A stretch of DNA of 14,078 nt from Phycisphaerae bacterium. GTDB taxonomy: Bacteria; Planctomycetota; Phycisphaerae; UBA1845; Fen-1342. Numbering within the stretch: the first letter of the stretch is position 1; every line of letters begins with the position of its first letter. The notes under the pieces were generated by a model. The model was not told the origin of the DNA. It saw only the letters and a list, made by a program, of their open reading frames with translations, and did no database searches. Positions 8,003-14,078 of the stretch are shown one piece after another. The DNA lies in NCBI GenBank assembly GCA_016935035.1, contig JAFGRR010000601.1, positions 1-14,078 of the forward strand, given 5' to 3'. The position numbers and the translations under genes were made by a program.

Positions 8003-9571
8003 CTACTGACTCGCCGGCTCCGCGGCCAAGGCTGCCAGCGGATCCAATTGACATAACCACGCGAATGCCTCGCGCACGCCCGCCAGGGCCTCGGGTGTCG
8101 GGCTCTTCTCGGCAGCCGTCAGGCCCCGGCGACAACGGTACAAAGTCTGCGCGACGTCCACCGCCAACGCAGGTTCCCAGTCCTCAATGTGGTAACGCTG
8201 CAACTCTCCATAACAATCTTCGAGCAGCGGCGCCGCCAAGTTTAGTCGTTTCGCGTCATAGCACAATTGCGCGAGCCGCACCTTCCATAGGAAGCGGTCG
8301 CGACGCTGTGAACACTCGGCCAACCCGGTCTGTAATCTTTTGACGGCGTCGGTGAGTTTACCGCTGCCGGCGAGCTTCTTGGCTTCCTCAGTGGCTTCGA
8401 TCAGCTTGCCGTCGGCGGCACCACCACCGCCGCCGCCGCCACCACCGGCCGGTTGAACCACCTCGGCCTCGATCCACATCTTGGTTTCGCCGCTGCATAG
8501 CGGTTGGCCACCGCGGAAGTTCAACTCGTAGATGCCGTTGCCGACGCGGTTGATGAGCCCGGCGAGCGTGCCAATTACCGTGTGACGGGCTTTTTCGAAC
8601 TTCGGGCCAAGGCCTTGCATCGCGGCGCAGGTGTAACGCTGCAAGTCGAGCCACAGCGGGTCATTAGCGCGGAAGGCCGCCTCGGAGCCGTTCAACAGGT
8701 GCTCCCACAAGCCGTTGTTGAACTGGTGGTCGAGCGCTTCGACGGTGGTCTTCTCGGGCGGTTCGATTTGCGTACGGGCGGCATCGGAGGTCGGAAGCTC
8801 GATCTTCGACCACTTCACCAGACGCGTCAGGCCGTATGAGATCGGATCAGTCGGATCGCTCTTGCGGATGAAGGTCGCGGCCGCGAGCGCGGCGTTCACG
8901 GCGCCGGAGAGGTCCTCGATGGCACCGGCGGTAAACCCGCCACCGCCGGACGGTGCCGCCGGCGCTGCGCCTGCCGTCGGAGGTGCCGCGGCCGTGGCCG
9001 GCTCGGCCTGCTTGGGACGCTGGCCGGCCAAGTCCTTTATCTTGCGCTTGAACTTACCGAAGTCCGGCGCGTCGTCGGGCATCTTTTCGGTAAGCAGTGT
9101 GGTCAGCTTTTCGAGACGCTCCACGCACAGGTCGATGGCGTCAAAATCGTTCGGCTGGGGCGGCGCGTCACGAAGCCAGTTGGCGTCGACAAGACGTTCG
9201 GTGAAGGACTCGATGCGGTTCTTGCGGCGACGCGGACGCGCGGGGAAGAGGTTGTCCCAGAAAGTCTCCGTCAGGCCGGCGAAGAGGCCGAAGGCGGCGG
9301 CCAGACCGCCGTAGCGGTACTTCTTGAAGAGCGTATACGCCAGCGCGACCGCCATCTCCACGTCCTTGGACTTCGACCGCAACGTGTTCTGGCTGCCTTG
9401 CTCGATGGCGTACCAATCCGGGTCGCCTAGGTCGATGCGATCGAGCTTGGCGATCTCGCCGCAGACAGCCATGTACTCTTCGTCGTCGGCGATGTCCTGG
9501 CCGCCCGGCGCGTCGTCTGAAATCGGCTTGGTGCCGAGTTCCAGGATTGGTGTTTCGTCAAAGTCTGCCAT
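8003..9571 (-). CDS. tssA: T6SS tail assembly protein TssA (ImpA_N domain with VasJ-like C-terminus)
   Basis: TssA recruits and primes baseplate, tube and sheath assembly, and in long forms stays at the growing distal end as a cap. The product has 522 residues. Residues about 20-130 form the ImpA_N domain (GEIAKLDRIDLGDPDWYAIE, then a helical stretch with YGGLAAAFGLFAGLTETFWDNLFP). An Ala/Pro linker follows at about 186-212, then a middle helical domain and a run of nine Gly (376-384). After the Gly run comes a repeat-like helical region containing RRDRFLWKVRLAQL and EDWEPALAVDVAQTLY, which matches the T6SS VasJ-type C-terminus of long TssA proteins. The ATG at 9571-9569 has only a weak GAGG upstream. 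The gene starts 258 bases after tagF and ends 34 before tssB. Assignment as TssA is secure; the exact class is inferred. Confidence 0.92.
   Translation of the reverse strand: MADFDETPILELGTKPISDDAPGGQDIADDEEYMAVCGEIAKLDRIDLGDPDWYAIEQGSQNTLRSKSKDVEMAVALAYTLFKKYRYGGLAAAFGLFAGLTETFWDNLFPARPRRRKNRIESFTERLVDANWLRDAPPQPNDFDAIDLCVERLEKLTTLLTEKMPDDAPDFGKFKRKIKDLAGQRPKQAEPATAAAPPTAGAAPAAPSGGGGFTAGAIEDLSGAVNAALAAATFIRKSDPTDPISYGLTRLVKWSKIELPTSDAARTQIEPPEKTTVEALDHQFNNGLWEHLLNGSEAAFRANDPLWLDLQRYTCAAMQGLGPKFEKARHTVIGTLAGLINRVGNGIYELNFRGGQPLCSGETKMWIEAEVVQPAGGGGGGGGGAADGKLIEATEEAKKLAGSGKLTDAVKRLQTGLAECSQRRDRFLWKVRLAQLCYDAKRLNLAAPLLEDCYGELQRYHIEDWEPALAVDVAQTLYRCRRGLTAAEKSPTPEALAGVREAFAWLCQLDPLAALAAEPASQ
8420..8446 (-). 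repeat. Trinucleotide repeat encoding nine glycines in TssA
   Basis: Nine glycine codons in a row (three GGT, four GGC, three... arranged as GGT-rich outer and GGC inner codons) make a 27-base GGN tract. Simple tracts of this kind can change length by slippage in whole codons. It joins the middle and C-terminal parts of TssA and most likely acts as a flexible hinge. Confidence 0.85.
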
Positions 9572-9610
9572 CGCGCCCGTTCGGCCTCGCTAACGAATGC
9601 CGCATCTATC

Positions 9611-9634
9611 GCCGGGAAGACCATGTCTCCCGGC
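9611..9634 (-). repeat. Bulged stem-loop upstream of tssA
   Basis: GCCGGG (9611-9616) pairs with CCCGGC (9629-9634), and AGA (9618-9620) pairs with TCT (9626-9628) across one bulged base, closing a 5-base CCATG loop. It would fold in the leader of tssA. No T-run follows. Confidence 0.65.
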
Positions 9635-9690
9635 GTTGTGTTCGAAGTGCCCGTTTGCCCGGTCTGCCCTAGGCATCGGGATTGTCGCCA

Positions 9691-9711
9691 TGCCACGGCA
9701 TAACCGTGGCA
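9691..9711 (-). repeat. Perfect 8-base stem-loop, REP-like, between tagF and tssA
   Basis: TGCCACGG (9691-9698) is fully complementary to CCGTGGCA (9704-9711) with a CATAA loop. The sequence looks like the REP-type palindromes scattered between genes in many GC-rich genomes, but only one copy is in the window. There is no T-run on the transcribed side. Confidence 0.7.
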
Positions 9712-9829
9712 CACCGACGCCCCGTTGTTGCCGGCCAGATGGAAACACCGGCGGCATTTCACCCGGGAGAAAGTGTAGGGGAGAATCACCTCTGCCCGCC
9801 ATCGGATTTTGCCCGCGATCGTTCATAAG

Positions 9830-10819
9830 TCAAGTCATTGCTGCGGATTCCACAAAGTCTGCCCATTGTTCGGGCGCGCGCACGGAGTCGTGTTGCGGAG
9901 GCGTCGCATCGCTGTCCGACGCCGCCAGCGCGCACATATCGTCAACGTAGCCGAGGCTGCTGGCCTCGGGAGTCATGAGCACGAAATCTTCCGGCACAAC
10001 CTCGCGCGCGATGACGCTCAGATGCCCGACCGCGCCATCGCCATCCGTTGAGAAAAGCAACGACAGGAAGCGGTGTTCGATGTCCATGCGCTGTTCAAGC
10101 CAGCGCAGCCAACCGGCGATCTGCGCCTCCTGCGGTAATCTCAGCGCCAGCGGCAGCCGCAAGGTCGGATCAAAGTGCTCGTCCTCGCAACGCGCGATGT
10201 CATCCCCCCACCGGCATGCCAGCCGATACCAGGCGGCGAGGTCATCTGTCTGGAGACAGGCCTGGGTGGCTTTGAACCAATCGGCGAACGCCAGCGCGCG
10301 AGCTTCCTGCAACCAAGCCGCCCCCTGACCGTTGTCGATCACGGCCAGATCGAGTTCCTCGGCGCCGAACGCATCTTCGAACCGGCCCGGCGCGTTCATG
10401 AAGCGCACCACTTTGTCACGCAGATGGCTCAGCCCGCCGAGCACCTGAAGGCCGACGCCCACTCGCTCGCTGGTCGGGCCGGGCCACGCCGGACTTGGGA
10501 CGGCGGCGTAGAAGCACAGCGGAAAAGGACGCCCGCGCATGTCGCCGCCGAAGTCCTGGATCGTCGCGAACACGGTCATGTGCGACTTGGGTAGCCGTAG
10601 GATGCAACTGGCGTCCGGTACGTGCGCCGATCTACCGTGTCGCCGACCGACATACGCCTCGTAGCCTTTGAGGATCCAGTCGTTGAATTCGACGGCCCAA
10701 TCCTCGTCGGTGGCTGAGCTGTAGTAGTCGGCATAGGTCGGCAGCTTGCCAAACCAGCGCACGCGCGGATCGCTCTTGCCCTTGGCGGTCTTTGACTTGA
10801 AGAGATTCATCCAGCTCAT
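9830..10819 (-). CDS. tagF: T6SS accessory regulator TagF (ImpM family)
   Basis: TagF is a cytoplasmic protein that in Pseudomonas represses T6SS firing after translation, by acting on Fha. The product has 329 residues from the ATG at 10819-10817. The TagF domain covers about 20-150: VRWFGKLPTYADY (20-32), a conserved Trp/Leu helix, and MRGRPFPLCFYAAVP (94-108), which matches the family's GRxFPL block. The remaining C-terminal half (about 150-329) is helical, acidic and not recognised in detail. The open frame continues upstream to 10963, but those residues show no similarity. A second ATG lies 3 codons downstream (10810). Neither has a strong Shine-Dalgarno. The domain is standalone, not fused to a PppA phosphatase as in some species. 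Placement between tssM and tssA is common for tagF. Confidence 0.88.
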   Translation of the reverse strand: MSWMNLFKSKTAKGKSDPRVRWFGKLPTYADYYSSATDEDWAVEFNDWILKGYEAYVGRRHGRSAHVPDASCILRLPKSHMTVFATIQDFGGDMRGRPFPLCFYAAVPSPAWPGPTSERVGVGLQVLGGLSHLRDKVVRFMNAPGRFEDAFGAEELDLAVIDNGQGAAWLQEARALAFADWFKATQACLQTDDLAAWYRLACRWGDDIARCEDEHFDPTLRLPLALRLPQEAQIAGWLRWLEQRMDIEHRFLSLLFSTDGDGAVGHLSVIAREVVPEDFVLMTPEASSLGYVDDMCALAASDSDATPPQHDSVRAPEQWADFVESAAMT

Positions 10820-10910
10820 GATGCACGCTGCGATGTTGGATGCCGGGGGCTGTGACGGTAAGGCCGTAATGCCCCGTGATACGCCTCGCACAAAGGCTCG
10901 CTGGTCACGA

Positions 10911-10938
10911 ACTCTACAATGCCCGACTGTACTGCCAA
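10911..10938 (-). promoter_or_regulatory. Possible sigma70-type promoter upstream of tagF
   Basis: In the transcribed direction a TTGGCA (10938-10933, five of six matches to the -35 consensus) is followed after 16 bases by TAGAGT (10916-10911, four of six matches to -10). It lies about 90 bases before the tagF start. By itself this is weak evidence. Confidence 0.25.
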
Positions 10939-10958
10939 TACTCGGCACGGCCGGATAC

Positions 10959-10972
10959 GGCACCGCGGTGCC
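10959..10972. repeat. 14-base perfect palindrome GGCACCGCGGTGCC
   Basis: A fully self-complementary 14-base sequence lies about 20 bases upstream of the candidate -35 element of tagF. It could be an operator for a dimeric regulator; it has no spacer and would not fold well as a hairpin. GC-rich DNA gives some palindromes by chance. Confidence 0.5.
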
Positions 10973-11010
10973 ATGGTCCAGCCGTTCGAGTTGTCCATCA
11001 CGACAGTGGC

Positions 11011-11029
11011 GCTCGGATAACCGCCGAGC
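11011..11029 (-). repeat. Stem-loop just after the tssM stop codon
   Basis: GCTCGG (11011-11016) pairs with CCGAGC (11024-11029) around a 7-base loop, 6 bases past the tssM stop. No T-run follows on the transcribed strand. Confidence 0.5.
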
Positions 11030-11035
11030 ACCGCA

Positions 11036-14000
11036 CTAGTTGCCCGACGCCGGGCTCAACGGCTGAATCGGCGCGGGCAGATTTCGCTCGGCCGGCAGAT
11101 GGAAGATAAACTTCTCACCGACGGTGCGCTTGTCCTGCGGGATGCGTGTCAGCAGTTGCTCCTGCTGCACTTCCTTGAACTTGTCGCCCAGATCGACGCC
11201 ATGGGAGACAACCCAGTTGCCGTCCGAGTAGTTGCCATAGCGATGTAAATAGGCACAGAACGACAGCGGGGCGGGTGCTCCGAGCGCCGTGCCGCTAATT
11301 CGCGGATAGTGGAAGTCCTGCCCCTCGGGCTGGATGCCGTCCACCAGTTCGAAGGTGAGCTCTTGCACCTGCGGGCGGCGCCACTCCCACACGCAGCGAA
11401 TGCTGCGGGACTGTCCACGCTCGGTCGTGCGGAATTCGAGGCCCGCATCGCCCGTGTCGGGCAGCCGCAACCCCAGTGTCAGCCGCACCTTCGTGTAGTA
11501 GAACTGTGCCCGGTCGCTGACCTGCTGCTTGCCATATGGCTCAACCAGCGGATCGTCATTCCAGACCTCGACGTCCAGCGGCGTCGGACTGCCGATGAAC
11601 TTCTGCCACTGATCGCACGAACTAATGAACGTGCGGCGGGTCTGGTGGATGGCGTCATCGGGCAGCCCCTTGTCGAGTTCGCTTAGGGCTCCATTCGCCC
11701 GCTGGACCGCGGCCAGAAAACTCGTGAACGTGTCGAAGTTCACCGTCTCCAGCGCGGTCAGGCCGGTGCCGGACGGGTTGGTGTACGGCCAGCCCTCGTA
11801 TGTCGCCTGTGACTGAAGAGCGTTGGACTGAATGCCGTGGAAGATGTTCGTCAGTTCGGCGTTCAGCACGTTCTGGGCTCTCTGCTCCAACTGCACGAGC
11901 GCGCCGGTCATGCTCTCATCGCTGAGGTTCGTTTCGACACGCAGGTTCGCAATCGCGCCCCACGAGATCGGTTGGGCCTTCGATACGGGGTCGTCCGGAC
12001 CGAAGCGGCGCGGCAAGACAGCTACGTTGCCAACAGCGCTGGACCAGTTGCTCCAGGCGTCGGCGAACTCGTTGGCGACAGCATCCCACGGTTGCGCATT
12101 CGGCGGCAGCGTGCTGCCGGCGGTGGCCTCGCTGGCAAACGATCCGTGGCCCCAGTAGTCGCGAATGGCGGATGCATATGTTCCGCCGACCAGACGCTTC
12201 TGACGTCCGTAGAACTCATCCTGTTGGTCGAGCCACCAGCCGCCGTTGGGCATGTATGTCGCCCATCGCACGGCACGGAGCACCTCGCTCAGCGCCGGCT
12301 GCAACTCGTCGCGGACCGCCGCGCGAGCGTCGCCGCGCGTCGCGCCGGTCTTGAACTGTTCGGCAAACGTCTGCCACGATCCGAATTGCGAGACTTTGTC
12401 GAGCGACTTGAGCTGCTTGTTGCCGTAGGCGTCGCTCCACGACTTCACGTATTGCTGGCAGTAGTTCTGCCAGGCGGTTTGCACCAGGTCGGCACAACGC
12501 TGGTTTAGGGGTGTCGAGTCGGTTTCGCGTTCGAGGTAGTACTGCGGGCCGAAATCGTTCAGGAAGCGGATGAGCTGCACTGTCTCCATTGCGCGGGCGT
12601 TCAGGAAGTCAGCCGTCGCACAGACCGGGATGTTGGTCGTGCCGGCCAAGTCCGCCGGTGCCGGCGGCTTGTCGGCGGGCTCGGTGACAGTGACCGGCGG
12701 GGCGGCGGGTTGCGCGGCGCCGGGGCCGATGACCGGCGGCGGTCCACCGGGACGCGTGGGCTCTTCCGTGGAGGGTTCGGTCGTTTCAGTTGGTGCCGGT
12801 GTCGCACGCGTGATGGCTGGCATGGCGATGTAATAGGCCGAACGCTGCGAGTCACGCCACTCGTTGGCCAGTTCGGCCGTGCCCCACGTGCCGAGCGTGC
12901 CGAGCCGCGTTTCGATCGAACGCAGCAGCACCGTGCCCTCGCCCATGCGGACGAGGTCGAGGTAAGTCGCATCGAGCTTGGCGAGTTGGTCCGGAACCCA
13001 ACCGGCGTTGAGCTTGGCGAACTGGCTGGCATCGGTGCGCGACCCGGCCGCGCCGTCCTGCGGGTAGAGAATCGCCTGTAGCGACGCGATCCACTCGGCG
13101 GCTGTCGCGGCTTCGAGCTTGCCCGCATCGAGCGCGCCGAGCTTGGTGTTGATCTTGTCGAGCACCGGCATGATCACGCCGGTGAGATCGGTGCTGAGCG
13201 TCAGCACGTCATCGCGTGGTGCGTCGCCAGCGCGGTTGACGGCGATGATGTGGGCATACATCTCATCGACTTCGCGGACAAGTTGGCCGAAGTCGGTGAA
13301 GTACTTGTCGTAGTAGCCCATGGAGGCCAGGCCGGCGGCCTTCATGCTATCCGCGAGCACGAGATCGAGCCCACGCAACTCGGCGCCGCGCCCGGTACTG
13401 AGCGTGCCGATCGTTACGACGATCGGATCATCCGCGGGCGGCATCTCACCGCCGAGGCATTGGGCGTAGGCGTTGGTGAGCGACTCCTGGTAGTTGGTCC
13501 AGACGGCGCGCTGACCCATCAGTAGGTCACGCAGGCTAGGGATGCGCAAAAAACCCGTGCCCTGCTTGAGGCGCCACTGGCACTCGGCGATGGCGGCCGT
13601 CAGACGCCCGTGGTCGTCGCCGAACTTCTGGGCGAACGCGACCAGTGACTCTCGCGTGCCGATCGGCGAGCCGGCGGAGTTGACACAGGCCAGGTATGAA
13701 TCCTGAATCTCGGCGCACAGCGCGCGGATGCGATCCCACTCGCGAATGGCGGGATTCGGATTGTCATCGCCGAGCCGCGCGTAGCGTTCGAGATAGCCGT
13801 GCAGGTTGGCGATGGCGACTTCGACCGTGGACGGCGGGTCGAAGGGCTCCAGATCCTCGATTTCATGGTGCAGATAGCGCGCCGGGTTGCCCCAATTCGC
13901 CGTGCGGATGGTCGAAAAGTAAGTCGGCGCCTGTTCGTCGGTCAGCTTCTCGGTCTCCTGGGCCGGCCCGCTCATCTCCACGTCGATGAGCACGGCGCTG

Positions 14001-14078
14001 AGCCGGCTGAAGCTGTCGTGGTCGATGTGGTCGGGCAGCTCTTCCTGGGTAGAGCAGCCGTACCAGACGAGGTACTCA
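11036..14078 (-). CDS. tssM: Probable T6SS membrane-complex protein TssM (IcmF-like), C-terminal part, 5' end cut by window edge
   Basis: TssM is an inner-membrane protein whose large periplasmic part connects the baseplate to the outer-membrane lipoprotein TssJ. The frame is open from the window edge to a TAG at 11038-11036, giving 1013 visible residues. No membrane segment or nucleotide-binding motif is present, which fits the periplasmic region only; the N-terminal part would lie beyond the window. The assignment rests on three things: position directly before tagF and tssA; a mostly helical body; and a C-terminal region with a YEGWPY block (11783-11800) leading into NFDTFTSFL, which resembles the WPF...DF...F signature of the IcmF C-terminus, followed by a beta-rich end. 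A Pro/Thr/Ala/Glu-rich linker at about 12650-12812 splits the protein in two. Sequence outside these blocks is too divergent for me to match. It could instead be a separate T6SS-associated periplasmic protein. Confidence 0.65.
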   Translation of the reverse strand, partial: EYLVWYGCSTQEELPDHIDHDSFSRLSAVLIDVEMSGPAQETEKLTDEQAPTYFSTIRTANWGNPARYLHHEIEDLEPFDPPSTVEVAIANLHGYLERYARLGDDNPNPAIREWDRIRALCAEIQDSYLACVNSAGSPIGTRESLVAFAQKFGDDHGRLTAAIAECQWRLKQGTGFLRIPSLRDLLMGQRAVWTNYQESLTNAYAQCLGGEMPPADDPIVVTIGTLSTGRGAELRGLDLVLADSMKAAGLASMGYYDKYFTDFGQLVREVDEMYAHIIAVNRAGDAPRDDVLTLSTDLTGVIMPVLDKINTKLGALDAGKLEAATAAEWIASLQAILYPQDGAAGSRTDASQFAKLNAGWVPDQLAKLDATYLDLVRMGEGTVLLRSIETRLGTLGTWGTAELANEWRDSQRSAYYIAMPAITRATPAPTETTEPSTEEPTRPGGPPPVIGPGAAQPAAPPVTVTEPADKPPAPADLAGTTNIPVCATADFLNARAMETVQLIRFLNDFGPQYYLERETDSTPLNQRCADLVQTAWQNYCQQYVKSWSDAYGNKQLKSLDKVSQFGSWQTFAEQFKTGATRGDARAAVRDELQPALSEVLRAVRWATYMPNGGWWLDQQDEFYGRQKRLVGGTYASAIRDYWGHGSFASEATAGSTLPPNAQPWDAVANEFADAWSNWSSAVGNVAVLPRRFGPDDPVSKAQPISWGAIANLRVETNLSDESMTGALVQLEQRAQNVLNAELTNIFHGIQSNALQSQATYEGWPYTNPSGTGLTALETVNFDTFTSFLAAVQRANGALSELDKGLPDDAIHQTRRTFISSCDQWQKFIGSPTPLDVEVWNDDPLVEPYGKQQVSDRAQFYYTKVRLTLGLRLPDTGDAGLEFRTTERGQSRSIRCVWEWRRPQVQELTFELVDGIQPEGQDFHYPRISGTALGAPAPLSFCAYLHRYGNYSDGNWVVSHGVDLGDKFKEVQQEQLLTRIPQDKRTVGEKFIFHLPAERNLPAPIQPLSPASGN

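Larger units (their letters stand above)
9572..9829 (-). other. tagF-tssA intergenic region with two stem-loops
   Basis: This 258-base gap is the longest in the cluster. It has two hairpins: an 8-base perfect stem at 9691-9711 and a bulged stem at 9611-9634 that lies about 40 bases before tssA. I see no open frame with protein-like content and no convincing promoter, although tssA would be a natural place for a second transcription start. Confidence 0.5.
10820..11035 (-). other. tssM-tagF intergenic region
   Basis: This 216-base gap carries a hairpin just after tssM, a 14-base perfect palindrome and a possible sigma70-type promoter, each listed separately. I see no supported gene in it on either strand. 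Confidence 0.5.

Noticed and set aside
11837..12508. Plus-strand open frame of 223 codons
   Set aside because: It is antisense to the tssM-like gene, and its sequence looks like reverse-frame translation with no domain.

Overview
The window is part of a type VI secretion system (T6SS) locus, and every gene I can support lies on the minus strand. Read in the direction of transcription (from high to low coordinates) the order is tssM-like (5' end outside the window), tagF, tssA, tssB, tssC, hcp (tssD), tssE, tssF, tssG, and tssH/clpV (3' end outside the window). No tRNA, rRNA, insertion sequence, CRISPR array or cargo gene was found.

The organism is a GC-rich bacterium. The core families are clear, but TssM, TagF and TssE are divergent from the well-known gammaproteobacterial proteins. 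With the rather loose gene spacing and the REP-like hairpins between genes, this makes me think of a non-gammaproteobacterial lineage such as Planctomycetota or a deltaproteobacterial-type group. That placement is an inference of low to moderate confidence; no marker gene is present to settle it.

Layout: 14078-11036 is a long periplasmic-type protein best explained as the C-terminal part of TssM (inner-membrane complex). 10819-9830 is TagF, a post-translational regulator. 9571-8003 is TssA, which primes and caps the tail. 7968-7429 and 7357-5876 are the contractile sheath proteins TssB and TssC. 5751-5272 is the tube protein Hcp. About 5109-4678, 4585-2780 and 2783-1623 are the baseplate proteins TssE, TssF and TssG; tssF and tssG overlap by 4 bases. 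1561 to the left edge is ClpV, the ATPase that recycles the contracted sheath. Together they make the tube, sheath, most of the baseplate, the sheath recycler and part of the envelope anchor. VgrG, PAAR, TssJ, TssK, TssL and any Fha/kinase/phosphatase genes are not in the window and would be expected in the flanks.

The system itself is well known. The parts worth a second look are the divergent TssM-like protein with an internal Pro-rich linker, a run of intergenic stem-loops after several genes (after tssM, between tagF and tssA, between tssC and hcp, between hcp and tssE, after tssE), a 162-base hcp-tssE gap holding a hairpin that covers a Shine-Dalgarno/ATG pair, a Gly9 linker in TssA, a charged insertion in TssG, and an Hcp with termini that resemble the enterobacterial type.
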